From NCBI RefSeq assembly GCF_001854885.1, contig NZ_MDDV01000057.1, forward strand, positions 125,794 to 189,793: DNA of 64,000 nt. The letters run 5' to 3'. The position numbers and the translations under genes are program-made. Every line of letters starts with the position of its first letter. Position 1 is the first letter of the stretch. Below the pieces are notes generated by a model, which worked only from the letters and a program-made list of their open reading frames with translations, ran no database searches and was not told the DNA's origin. Positions 51,310-61,302 of this stretch are shown here, one piece after another. The stretch is from Ensifer sp. LCM 4579. Its GTDB lineage: Bacteria; Pseudomonadota; Alphaproteobacteria; Rhizobiales; Rhizobiaceae.

Positions 51310-54300
51310 CTATTCGCCCGGGGCGAGATGCGGCGCTTCGATCCGGGCTCCCGCATGCTTCAGCGGCCGCTCGCCCGAGAGCTTGCGGATCAGTACATAG
51401 AAGACCGGCGTCATGAAAATGCCGAAGGCCGTGACGCCGATCATGCCGGCAAAGACTGCAATGCCCATGGCCGAGCGCATTTCCGCGCCGGCACCGGTAG
51501 AGGTGACGAGCGGCACGACGCCCATGATGAAGGCCATGGAGGTCATCAGGATCGGCCGGAGGCGCAGCCGGCTCGCCTCGATCGCGGCGCTGACGGCGTT
51601 GCTGCCGGAGAGCTCGAGTTCGCGGGCGAACTCGACGATCAGGATCGCGTTTTTCGCCGAGAGGCCCACGAGCACGATCAGGCCGATCTGCGTGAAGACG
51701 TTGTTGTCGCCACCCGTCAGCCAAACGCCCGCGAGCGCCGCCATGATGCCCATGGGGACGATGAGGATGATAGCGATCGGCAGCATCAGGCTTTCATACT
51801 GGGCGGCGAGCACGAGATAGACCAGCAGCAGCGCCAGGGGGAAGATGAGAATGCCTGAATTGCCGGCGAGGATCTGCTGGTAGGTCAGGTCCGTCCACTC
51901 GAAGCTGATGCCGGGCGGCAGCGTTTCTGCCGCGATCCGCTCGACCGCAGCCTGCGCCTGGCCCGAGGAGAAGCCCGGAGCCGGCCCGCCATTGATGTCG
52001 GCGGCGAGGAAGCCGTTGTAGCGGATTGCCCGCTCAGCGCCGACCGTCTGCTCGACCTTGAGCAGGGCCGAGAGCGGGATCATTTCGCCCGACGCCGAAC
52101 GTACCTTGAGCTTGCCGATGTCGTCCGCATGGCTGCGGTAGCTCGCATCCGCCTGGATACGCACGCTGTAGGTCCGGCCGAAGGCGTTGAAGTCGTTGAC
52201 GTAGAGCGAGCCCAGATAGATCTGCAGCGTCTCGAAGATGTCCGTCACCGCCACGCCGAGCTGTCGCGCCTTGGTGCGGTCGAGGTCGGCATAGAGCTGC
52301 GGCACGTTGATCTGGTAGCTTGAATAGAGCCCGGCGAGTTCCGGCGCCTGCATCGCCTTGCCTAGGAAAGCCTTGGCGGCCTCGTCGAGCGCGCGGTAGC
52401 CGAGGCCGTTCCTGTCCTCGATCTGCAGCTTGAAGCCGCCCGTCGTGCCGAGGCCCTGGACCGGCGGCGGCGGGAACATGGCGATGAAGGCATCCTGGAT
52501 CGCCCCGAACTGCTGGTTCAGTTGCATGGCGATAGCGCCACCGGAAAGCTCGGGCGTCGTGCGCTCCTCGAAGGGCTTCAGCGACACGAAGACGATGCCG
52601 GAATTCGAAGAATTCGTGAAGCCGTTGATCGAGAGCCCGGGGAAGGCAATGGCATGCTCGATGCCCGGGTGCTTCATCGCGATGTCGCTCATGCGGCGGA
52701 TCACGTCCTCCGTACGGTCGAGTGTGGCCGCATCCGGCAGCTGCGCAAAGCCGATCAGATACTGCTTGTCCTGCGCCGGCACGAAGCCGCCGGGGACGGA
52801 GCGGAACAGGACGAGAGTGACGCCGAGAAGGACGACATAGACGCCCATGATCAGCGACTTGCGCGTGAGAATGCCGCCGACCCCTCGGCCATAGGCCTCG
52901 GAGCTCGCTCCGAAGAAGCGGTTGAAGCCGCGGAAGAACCAGCCGAAAGCCTTGTCCATCGCCCGCGTCAGCAGATCCTTCGGCGCGCGATGATCCTTGA
53001 GCAGAAGCGCGGCGAGCGCCGGCGAGAGCGTCAGGGAGTTGAAGGCGGAGATCACAGTCGAGATCGCGATGGTCAGTGCAAACTGCCGGTAGAACTGGCC
53101 GGTGAGCCCGGTGATGAAGGCGAGCGGTACGAAGACCGCGACCAGCACGAGCGCGATCGCGATGATCGGACCGGAAACCTCCTGCATGGCGCGATAGGTG
53201 GCCTGGACGGGAGAGAGGCCCTGCTCGATGTTGCGCTCGACATTCTCGACGACGACGATCGCGTCATCCACCACGATGCCGATCGCCAGCACCAGTCCGA
53301 AGAGGCTCAGCGCGTTGATCGAGAACCCGAAGACATACATAACCGCGAAGGTGCCGACGATCGAGACGGGAACGGCGACGAGCGGGATGACGGAGGCGCG
53401 CCAGGTCTGCAGGAAGACGATCACCACGAGCACCACCAGCGCGATCGCCTCGAGCAGCGTGTGTACGACCGATTCGATCGACGCCCGGACGAACTGCGTC
53501 GTATCGTAGACGATCTCGTAGTCGACGCCTTCCGGCATGGTCTGCTTCAGCTCGGCCATGACCTTGTGGACATTTTCGGAAATCTGGATGGCGTTCGAGC
53601 CCGGCGCCTGGAAAACGCCCATGCCGACGGCGGCGCTATTGTCGAGGAGCGAGCGCAGCGAGTAGTCGGCGGCCCCCATCTCGATGCGCGCGACGTCGCC
53701 AAGACGCGTGATCTCGCCATTGGCACCGGACTTGACGACGATCCCGGCGAAGTCCTCAGGCGTTTTCAGGCGCCCCTGCGCGTTGACCGAGAGCTGCAGG
53801 TCGAGCCCCGGGACGGAGGGCGAAGCGCCGATTACGCCGGCGGCCGCCTGGACGTTCTGCCCGCGGATGGCATTGGCGATGTCGCTCGCAGCAAGTCCGC
53901 GCGCGGCAGCCTTTTCCGGGTCGATCCAGACCCGCATCGAATAGTCGCCGCCGCCGAAGATCTGCACTTGGCCGACGCCCTCGACCCGCGCCAGCCGGTC
54001 CTTCACCTTGAGCACGCCGTAATTGCGCAGATAGTTGATGTCGTACTGGCCGTTCGGCGAGATGAGATGCACGACGAGCGTCAGGTCGGGCGAGCTCTTG
54101 ACGGTGGTGATGCCGAGGCGGCGCACCTCCTCCGGCAGCCGCGGCTCGGCCTGCGAGACGCGGTTCTGCACGAGCTGCTGGGCCTGGTCCGGATCGGTGC
54201 CGAGCTCGAAGGTGACGGTCAGCGTCATCAGTCCGTCGGCAGTCGCCTGGCTCTGCATGTAGAGCATGCCCTCGACACCGTTGATCTGCTCTTCAAGCGG

Positions 54301-54495
54301 TGTCGCGACGGTTTCGGCGATAACGGCCGGGTTGGCGCCGGGATACTGGGCGCGAACGACGATCTGCGGCGGCACCACCTCCGGATATTCGGAGATGGGC
54401 AGGCCGGTCATGCCGATCAGGCCCGCGACGAAGATCAGCACGGAGAGAACGCCCGCGAAGACCGGGCGGTCGACGAAGAAGCGTGAGAAGTTCAT
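51310..54495 (-). CDS. RND (HAE1) multidrug efflux pump, inner-membrane subunit
   Basis: 1061 residues of the AcrB family, with 12 membrane spans and two large periplasmic loops. PVFAGVLSVLIFVAGLIGM starts it; TM4 carries the proton-relay Asp pair in VVDDAIVVVENVERN. It exports lipophilic compounds with the adaptor encoded just upstream (115-nt gap). No outer-membrane TolC gene is adjacent, so it must borrow one. Substrates unknown. Confidence 0.94.
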   Translation of the reverse strand: MNFSRFFVDRPVFAGVLSVLIFVAGLIGMTGLPISEYPEVVPPQIVVRAQYPGANPAVIAETVATPLEEQINGVEGMLYMQSQATADGLMTLTVTFELGTDPDQAQQLVQNRVSQAEPRLPEEVRRLGITTVKSSPDLTLVVHLISPNGQYDINYLRNYGVLKVKDRLARVEGVGQVQIFGGGDYSMRVWIDPEKAAARGLAASDIANAIRGQNVQAAAGVIGASPSVPGLDLQLSVNAQGRLKTPEDFAGIVVKSGANGEITRLGDVARIEMGAADYSLRSLLDNSAAVGMGVFQAPGSNAIQISENVHKVMAELKQTMPEGVDYEIVYDTTQFVRASIESVVHTLLEAIALVVLVVIVFLQTWRASVIPLVAVPVSIVGTFAVMYVFGFSINALSLFGLVLAIGIVVDDAIVVVENVERNIEQGLSPVQATYRAMQEVSGPIIAIALVLVAVFVPLAFITGLTGQFYRQFALTIAISTVISAFNSLTLSPALAALLLKDHRAPKDLLTRAMDKAFGWFFRGFNRFFGASSEAYGRGVGGILTRKSLIMGVYVVLLGVTLVLFRSVPGGFVPAQDKQYLIGFAQLPDAATLDRTEDVIRRMSDIAMKHPGIEHAIAFPGLSINGFTNSSNSGIVFVSLKPFEERTTPELSGGAIAMQLNQQFGAIQDAFIAMFPPPPVQGLGTTGGFKLQIEDRNGLGYRALDEAAKAFLGKAMQAPELAGLYSSYQINVPQLYADLDRTKARQLGVAVTDIFETLQIYLGSLYVNDFNAFGRTYSVRIQADASYRSHADDIGKLKVRSASGEMIPLSALLKVEQTVGAERAIRYNGFLAADINGGPAPGFSSGQAQAAVERIAAETLPPGISFEWTDLTYQQILAGNSGILIFPLALLLVYLVLAAQYESLMLPIAIILIVPMGIMAALAGVWLTGGDNNVFTQIGLIVLVGLSAKNAILIVEFARELELSGSNAVSAAIEASRLRLRPILMTSMAFIMGVVPLVTSTGAGAEMRSAMGIAVFAGMIGVTAFGIFMTPVFYVLIRKLSGERPLKHAGARIEAPHLAPGE

Positions 54496-54609
54496 GTCAT
54501 CCCCCTTTGGGACAAGCCAGGCACGCAGCGGGCTATTGCGGACAAGAATGCTCGCCCACCGGCCCGGCGCATGCAGTTTTGTGTTCGGAAACCCCCTTGG
54601 GGCGATTGG

Positions 54610-55794
54610 CTATGGCTTGGCGATCGACGCCGTTTCCTCGACCGGTTGCGGCGCGACGACCACGCCGGGGCGCACGCGCTGCAGCCCGTTGACAACGATG
54701 GTCTCGCCGGGCGCCAGGCCGTTCTCGACGATTCTCAGGCCATCGGCGGTCGGGCCGAGCGTCACCTGCCGGTATTCGACCGTGTTGTCGGTGCCGACGA
54801 CCAGCACGAATTTCTTGTCCTGGTCCGATCCGATCGCGCGATCGCTGATCACCAGCTTCTCCCCCGGTTCCGGGTCGCCGATGCGGATGCGGACGAACTG
54901 GCCCGGGATCAAGCGCCCGTCGGCATTGGCGAGCGCCGCACGGAGCCGGATGGTGCCGGTCTCTGCATCCACCTCGTTGTCGATCAGCTGGATATGGCCC
55001 TTGATCGGTGTGCCTTCGTCGGCGGCGGTGCCGATCTGGACCGGAATGCGCTCGATTGCATCCGTTCCGGAAAGCTTGGCAAGTGCTGCAGCGGCAACTT
55101 CCTCATTGACGTTGAAGCTCGCATAGATCGGGTCGATCGAGACGATGGTCGTCAACACCGGCGAGGCCGTGCCGGCGGCGACGAGATTGCCGGCCGTCAC
55201 CTCGAGCGCGCCGACGCGCCCGGTGATCGGTGCCCGCACCTCCGTGTATTGCAGGTCGAGCCGCGCGGAGCGAAGCGTTGCCTTGGCCGAGCGGACATTC
55301 GCCTGCGCCTCGTCATAGGCGCTCAGCCTCTGATCGACGCCGCTTTGCGGGATTGCACTGGTGGCAACGAGCTTGCGGCCGCGCTCGAGCTCGGTTCTTG
55401 CAAGCGCCACCCTTGCTTCGGCCGCCGCAACCTCCGCCTCGGCGCGCTCGACGGCGGCGGCATAGGGCGCGGGATCGATCGTCAGGAGCAGGTCACCTTT
55501 CTCGACCAGCGCCCCCTCGCGGAAGTTGGCGCTCAGGATGGCGCCGCCGACGCGGGGGCGAACCTCGACCCGCTCGATCGCTTCGAGACGGCCCGAGAAA
55601 CTCTCCCAGGTCGTGATTCGGCGCATCTCCGCCCTGGCCACGGAAACAGGGACGGCCTGCGGTGCCGCCTCGGCCGTCGCATCCGCCTGGGAGCGGGCGG
55701 GCAGGCCGAAGACGACAGCGGCGCCGCCGGCGATGGACAATAGGATACTGAGGCCGGCGCCCCACAGGGCCCGGCGGGCAATGGTCGATGTCAT
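54610..55794 (-). CDS. RND efflux periplasmic adaptor (membrane fusion protein)
   Basis: 394 residues. An N-terminal membrane segment/signal (about 9-31) precedes the barrel-sandwich hybrid and alpha-hairpin: VRPRVGGAILSANFREGALVEKGDLL, then AEAEVAAAEARVALARTELERGR and QYTEVRAPITGRVGALEVTAGN. Links the RND pump to an outer-membrane channel. Second gene of the operon hydrolase-adaptor-pump. Confidence 0.93.
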   Translation of the reverse strand: MTSTIARRALWGAGLSILLSIAGGAAVVFGLPARSQADATAEAAPQAVPVSVARAEMRRITTWESFSGRLEAIERVEVRPRVGGAILSANFREGALVEKGDLLLTIDPAPYAAAVERAEAEVAAAEARVALARTELERGRKLVATSAIPQSGVDQRLSAYDEAQANVRSAKATLRSARLDLQYTEVRAPITGRVGALEVTAGNLVAAGTASPVLTTIVSIDPIYASFNVNEEVAAAALAKLSGTDAIERIPVQIGTAADEGTPIKGHIQLIDNEVDAETGTIRLRAALANADGRLIPGQFVRIRIGDPEPGEKLVISDRAIGSDQDKKFVLVVGTDNTVEYRQVTLGPTADGLRIVENGLAPGETIVVNGLQRVRPGVVVAPQPVEETASIAKP

Positions 55795-55833
55795 GTTTTC
55801 TCCTCGCCGGTTGGGAGCCGGCTTTGTTTTCGA

Positions 55834-56649
55834 TTACTGCTTGGTCGGCTTCGCCCCCGCCGCCTGAAAGAAGCGGGAGAAAAGGCCGGAGATGATTTCT
55901 TGCTGCGAAGGCCAGTCATGCTCGGCCGTGCCATTCGTCGTCAGCCAGGCCGCGCGCCCCGGCAGCAGGTGGAACTCGACCGGAACATCGGCCTTGCGCA
56001 ACCGCTCGGCGTAGGCCTCGGCCTCGTCGCGCATCGGACATTCCTCGCTGGTGATGATCAGCGCCGGAACAAGACCGCCAAGCCGCGTGCAATGGCCGGG
56101 AGCCGCATAGGGGTGGGTCAGGCCGCTGTCTTCGCCGAGATATTGCTGCCAGCCATCTGCGATCGACTGCGCCGAGCTTTGCGGACAGAACTTGCGGAAC
56201 GACGGCGTCGCGAGACATGGATCGAGCAGCGGCGACAGCAGAATCTGGCCCTTGAGATCCGTCAGGTACTGGTCCCGCGCCATTAGTGCCAGACCGGCTG
56301 CAAGATTGCCGCCCGCCTCCTCGCCGGCGACGAACAGCATCGATTTCTTGTGTGCGAATTGCGGGCAGCGGCTGCGCATCGACGCGAGCATCGAATAGGC
56401 GACGTCTATCGCCGCCGGGAATGGATTGAGGCAGGCGGAGGGATAGTCCGGCGCGACGACGACGGCGCCGGCGGCCGCCAATGCAGTCGCCACCTTTTCG
56501 CCTGCGGCGACCGTCTCTCCGACAAAGCTCCCGCCGTGGAGGTGCAGCACGATCGGCGGCGGCGACAGCAAGGAGTCGCCGCGATAGACGCGCGCGCCAC
56601 ACGAACCGCGGTGCGTTTGCATCGTCTCTTCGGTAAAATGCGTCTCCAT
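55834..56649 (-). CDS. Alpha/beta-hydrolase-fold protein lacking the catalytic Ser and His
   Basis: 271 residues from the ATG at 56649 (GGAGG 6 nt ahead). The fold resembles the hormone-sensitive-lipase family: the oxyanion HGG is at 38-40 and the acid Asp208 is in MRDEAEAY. The nucleophile elbow GXSXG reads G-E-E-A-G (109-113), with Glu111 in place of Ser. The region where His is expected (GRAAWLTTNG) has none. It is the first gene before the RND adaptor and pump and is divergent from a LysR gene. Probably not an ordinary esterase; ligand binding is possible. Confidence 0.85.
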   Translation of the reverse strand: METHFTEETMQTHRGSCGARVYRGDSLLSPPPIVLHLHGGSFVGETVAAGEKVATALAAAGAVVVAPDYPSACLNPFPAAIDVAYSMLASMRSRCPQFAHKKSMLFVAGEEAGGNLAAGLALMARDQYLTDLKGQILLSPLLDPCLATPSFRKFCPQSSAQSIADGWQQYLGEDSGLTHPYAAPGHCTRLGGLVPALIITSEECPMRDEAEAYAERLRKADVPVEFHLLPGRAAWLTTNGTAEHDWPSQQEIISGLFSRFFQAAGAKPTKQ

Positions 56650-56698
56650 CTCTTGCCTCCGCGCCGGGTGAATCCCTAGATGAGGGACAACCCGCGAT

Positions 56699-56787
56699 AT
56701 TCCAATCTTACCATTGTCTTTCGTTTGGAATAGTCCGCAAAATTCGACTACACTATTCAGTATTTCGAACAATTCGGTTATTGGAAT
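56699..56787. promoter_or_regulatory. Candidate LysR operator in the divergent promoter region
   Basis: ATTCCAA (56699-56705) and TTGGAAT (56725-56731) form an inverted repeat, and a further ATTGGAAT (56780-56787) is the exact reverse complement of ATTCCAAT at the left end. LysR-type regulators usually bind such repeats between divergent genes. The stretch is AT-rich against its surroundings. Confidence 0.45.
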
Positions 56788-57694
56788 GGATCAGCTCACG
56801 GCCATGCGCGTGTTTCTCCGGGTGGTGGAAACCGGCAATTTCACTCGCGCCTCCGCCTCCCTCAACATGCCGAAAGCTACAGTCACCAATCTTATCCAGG
56901 GCCTGGAGGCGCATCTGCGCACCAAGCTCCTGAACCGCACGACCCGGCGGGTGCTGGTGACGCCGGACGGCGCTCTCTACTATGAACGAGCCGCCCGCCT
57001 CCTCTCCGACCTCGACGAACTGGACGGCAGCCTGTCGGCTGCGCAAAGCCTGCCCAAGGGGCGGCTGCGCGTCGAAACGGCGAGCGCCTTTGCCAACCTG
57101 ATCATCATCCCGGCGCTACCCGAATTTCACAGGAAATATCCGGATATCCAGATCGATCTCGGCGTTTCGGACCGTACCGTCGACTATCTCGCGGAGAATG
57201 TCGACTGCGCCATCCGTGCCGGCACGCTGACGGACCAGTCGCTGATTGCCCGCCGCATCACGGAAATGAAGTTCATATCTTGCGCTTCGCCGGATTTTCT
57301 CGGCCGGCACGCGACGCCCGGACATCCGTCCGATCTCGAGAAGAATTGCTATGTCGTCGGCTATTTCCTGCCGAAGACCGGACGGCAGATGCCGTTCCAT
57401 TTCCGCCGCGGCAATGAGGAGATCGAAGTAGACGGCCGTTACGTCGTGGCCGCTAACGAATCGACGACCTATCTCGCCGCCGCCCGCGCGGGCCTCGGCA
57501 TCATCCAGGCGCCGCTCTTCATGGTGCGCGACGATCTGCGCGCCGGCACTCTTATCCCGGTGCTCTCCGATTGGGAGATCGACCCGACGCCCATCTATCT
57601 CGTCTATCCGCCGAACCGGCACCTGAGCAGCCGCCTGCGTGTCTTCGCCGACTGGGTGGTGAAGGCAGTGGCGCAGGCGCAGATGGAGGGCTGA
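56786..57694 (+). CDS. LysR-family transcriptional regulator
   Basis: 302 residues from the ATG at 56786 ([20 protein letters not shown]), the usual LysR start; the frame to 56714 is leader. Winged HTH about 1-60 ([20 protein letters not shown]), substrate-binding domain about 90-295. Closest to the CrgA-like/DsdC-type group by its VDCAIRAG segment. Divergent from the hydrolase-RND operon, so its likely target; inducer unknown. Confidence 0.92.
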   Translation: MDQLTAMRVFLRVVETGNFTRASASLNMPKATVTNLIQGLEAHLRTKLLNRTTRRVLVTPDGALYYERAARLLSDLDELDGSLSAAQSLPKGRLRVETASAFANLIIIPALPEFHRKYPDIQIDLGVSDRTVDYLAENVDCAIRAGTLTDQSLIARRITEMKFISCASPDFLGRHATPGHPSDLEKNCYVVGYFLPKTGRQMPFHFRRGNEEIEVDGRYVVAANESTTYLAAARAGLGIIQAPLFMVRDDLRAGTLIPVLSDWEIDPTPIYLVYPPNRHLSSRLRVFADWVVKAVAQAQMEG

Positions 57695-57705
57695 ATCAGA
57701 CCGGC

Positions 57706-59586
57706 CTATCGCTGCTGCGGCTTGTTGGGTTTGGACTTTGGCTTGAAGCCGCCGCGCTCCTTTTGGGCGCCCGGATAGGATTTCTTCTTGCCAGGCAGTG
57801 TCTCTCCGGGCCTCTCCGGGCGTATCTCCTGCCCCGGGTTCTTTTTGCCTTTGTGCCCCGGCTTGAACTCTGAAGCTTCGCGCTCCGGCACCCGTGCAGG
57901 CCGTTTTCTTGTGAACTCCGCCTTGTCGGATGGTGGCTGAGAGGCGTCCGGCGTGCCCGTCAGCGGCGTGACACGGATGCTCTTTTCCAACGTGCGACCG
58001 GGGCCGATTGCCGCCAGCAAACGCTCCGCACCCTCCGGCGACAGCTCGACAAAGGTCTCCTGCGGCTGCAGGCGGATCGCGCCGATCTGGCGCTTGGAAA
58101 GCCCGCCCTGGCGGCAAAGCATGGGGATCAGCCAGCGCGGCTCGGCGTTCTGCTTGCGTCCGACCGAAAGCGAGAACCAGCGGCCGTCGGGGAAATCCGG
58201 CCGAACCGGCGCCGCGTCGTCGCGCAGCGGAGCAGGACCGTCATGCCTGGCTTTCCGGCGATCGTCGGCGAGGGACACTTCCGAGAGGTCCTCCGGTGCG
58301 GACCGTCCGGCGCGGAACTGGCGCAGGAAAGCGGCAGCCAGTCTTTCTGCGCCCTGACGCTCGATCAGCGCCTGCACGATTGCCCGTTCGTCGTCGCGCA
58401 ATGGCTCGTCGAAGGCGGCATCGGCAAGAAGGCGCTCCTCGTCGCGTCGCGTCACCTCGTCGGCCGAGGGCGGTTTCGCCCAGGTTGCGGTGATGCGTGC
58501 GCTTTCGAGCAGCCGCTCCGCCCGCCGGCGTGCGTTGACCGGTACGATCAGCGCGCTCACGCCCTTTTGCCCCGCCCGTCCGGTACGACCGCTGCGATGC
58601 AGCAGCGTATCCGGGTTGGTCGGCAGGTCGGCATGGATGACGAGTTCGAGCCCCGGCAGGTCGATGCCGCGCGCGGCGACATCGGTCGCGATGCAGACGC
58701 GGGCGCGTCCGTCACGCATCGCCTGGAGCGCATGGGTGCGCTCGTTCTGGCTGAGTTCCCCCGAAAGGGCCACCACCGAGAAACCGCGATTGTTGAAGCG
58801 GGCCGTCAGATGGTTGACCGCAGCGCGTGTCGAACAGAAGACGATTGCGTTGCGCGCCTCGTAAAAGCGCAGCACGTTGATGATGGCGTTCTCGCGGTCG
58901 CTCGGGACGACGAGAAGGGACCGATACTCGATGTCGCCATGCTGCTTCTCTTCCGAAGCGATGCCGATGCGCACGCCGTCGCGCTGGTAGTTCTTGGCGA
59001 GCGTCGCAATCGCGCGCGGCACGGTCGCGGAGAACATCAGCGTCCGCCGCTCGGCCGGCGCCGCCTCGAGGATGAACTCCAGATCTTCGCGGAAGCCGAG
59101 GTCGAGCATCTCGTCGGCCTCGTCCAAAACCACGGCCCGCAGAGCCGAAATGTCCAGAGAGTCGCGGCGGATGTGGTCACAGAGCCGCCCGGGCGTGCCG
59201 ACGACGATATGCGCGCCGCGCTCAAGCGCCCGCCGCTCGCTGCGGATATCCATGCCGCCGACGCAGGAGGCGATCGTTGCGCCCGCCGGCGCATAGAGCC
59301 ATTCGAGCTCGCGCTTGACCTGCAGCGCCAATTCGCGCGTCGGTGCGATGACGAGAGCCAGCGGTGCAGCCGGCTCGCCGAACTGCTTCGCCCCGTCAAG
59401 CAGGGTCGGGGCCATCGCCAGTCCGAAGGCAACCGTCTTGCCGGATCCGGTCTGGGCGGAAACCAGGACGTCGCTGCCCTCAATCGCCGGGTCGAGCATT
59501 GCCTCCTGGACCGGTGTCAGCCTGTCGTAGCCGCGTTTTGCCAACGCCTCGGCGATCGCGGGCGCGATCCCTTTGAACTCTGTCAT
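57706..59586 (-). CDS. DEAD-box RNA helicase with DbpA-type RNA-binding domain
   Basis: 626 residues. Helicase core about 1-370: AQTGSGKT (motif I), VVLDEADEMLDLGF (II), MFSATVPR (III), ARVCIATDVAARGIDLPGL (V), HRSGRTGRAGQKG (VI). A DbpA-like RRM (about 475-540; WFSLSVGRKQNAEPRWLIPM) follows, then a very basic low-complexity tail rich in Lys, Pro and Gly. Probable role in ribosome assembly or mRNA remodelling. Confidence 0.93.
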   Translation of the reverse strand: MTEFKGIAPAIAEALAKRGYDRLTPVQEAMLDPAIEGSDVLVSAQTGSGKTVAFGLAMAPTLLDGAKQFGEPAAPLALVIAPTRELALQVKRELEWLYAPAGATIASCVGGMDIRSERRALERGAHIVVGTPGRLCDHIRRDSLDISALRAVVLDEADEMLDLGFREDLEFILEAAPAERRTLMFSATVPRAIATLAKNYQRDGVRIGIASEEKQHGDIEYRSLLVVPSDRENAIINVLRFYEARNAIVFCSTRAAVNHLTARFNNRGFSVVALSGELSQNERTHALQAMRDGRARVCIATDVAARGIDLPGLELVIHADLPTNPDTLLHRSGRTGRAGQKGVSALIVPVNARRRAERLLESARITATWAKPPSADEVTRRDEERLLADAAFDEPLRDDERAIVQALIERQGAERLAAAFLRQFRAGRSAPEDLSEVSLADDRRKARHDGPAPLRDDAAPVRPDFPDGRWFSLSVGRKQNAEPRWLIPMLCRQGGLSKRQIGAIRLQPQETFVELSPEGAERLLAAIGPGRTLEKSIRVTPLTGTPDASQPPSDKAEFTRKRPARVPEREASEFKPGHKGKKNPGQEIRPERPGETLPGKKKSYPGAQKERGGFKPKSKPNKPQQR

Positions 59587-59742
59587 GTCTCGTCTTTCGG
59601 AATTCGGTCTTCGTGCGCTAAGAGACGAGCGACCTCTTGATCAGGCCGTCATCGGGCGTCGATGCCGCGGCCAACACCTCGCGGCCAGTTCGATTGCGCC
59701 GCTACATACGCGCTGGCAGCACGAATGTACAGGGCGTTATCG

Positions 59743-60126
59743 TCAGCTGTTCGGTCCGTTGCGGCGCCCGCCGAATTCGTTCGAGCCCTCCGCCCCCGGC
59801 CAGAGGCAGAGGGCGATGAAGACGATGGGGCTCAAGACCGGAATGAAAAGGCAGAGCGCCAGCGGGCCGGGATAGCCGATATCGTGCAGACGCTTGATCG
59901 CCAGCATGACCAGCGAGACGGTCGACAGGAATCCGGAAGCGACCAGCGCCAGCGTCCAGAGCGCCAGAGGCGCGTCCTGGCCCTCATATTTCAAGACCTG
60001 CGCCAGCAGGAAGCCGCCCGTGAAGAGCCAGAAAAGCCAGGAGAGAAAGAAGGGCAGGCGGCCAATTCGGCCGGAGGGGCTGAAAAACAGCCAGGCCATG
60101 CTCGGCTGCCGCCCCTCCTCGGCCAT
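59743..60126 (-). CDS. DUF805 family membrane protein
   Basis: 127 residues from the ATG at 60126, which is 2 nt after the dapD stop, so translation is probably coupled. MAWLFFSPSGRIGRLPFFLS and AIKRLHDIGYPGPLALCLFI with LCLWPGAEGSNEFG are DUF805 hallmarks. Four membrane spans. Function unknown. Confidence 0.86.
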   Translation of the reverse strand: MAEEGRQPSMAWLFFSPSGRIGRLPFFLSWLFWLFTGGFLLAQVLKYEGQDAPLALWTLALVASGFLSTVSLVMLAIKRLHDIGYPGPLALCLFIPVLSPIVFIALCLWPGAEGSNEFGGRRNGPNS

Positions 60127-60128
60127 CG

Positions 60129-60986
<858 letters not shown>

Positions 60987-61302
60987 CGGAATTCCTTATT
61001 GGTCAGCGGTTGTCCAGCAAGCTCTACTGCATAAATCCCGAAATCGGAACTGATTCAAGGACGGAATTGGAATGGCAATCCAGTGGGGCGTCGTGAGCGA
61101 CACACGGCAGAAAGACGTATGTTTCATCGCCTCTAGCTGAAAAGTTGAGGACCTTTTTCGCCGCTCCTCCACTCTCTTCAACTGGGGGACTTGGCAAGCC
61201 TTCCCGTTTCCGGCAGAGAGACCCACTTATGGCTGAGGAGACTTGTGAGGGCGTGTCCGGACGAGATGTCGGCTATCCGGAACGCGACGGGAAAGGCGAA
61301 TC
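60987..61302. other. 316-nt divergent gap between dapD and the LOG gene
   Basis: Holds promoters for both genes. On the minus strand TTGAAT (61058-61053) and TTTATG (61035-61030), 17 nt apart, are a possible dapD promoter; the spacer contains the imperfect palindrome TTCCGATTTCGGGA. Nothing else was recognised. Confidence 0.5.

Noticed and set aside
52522-54486. 654-codon open frame antisense to the RND pump gene
   Set aside because: Rich in Asp, Arg and His, with no family features; a GC-codon shadow of the AcrB-type gene.
59587-59742. Small gene between DUF805 and the helicase
   Set aside because: Frames here are short and lack ribosome sites.
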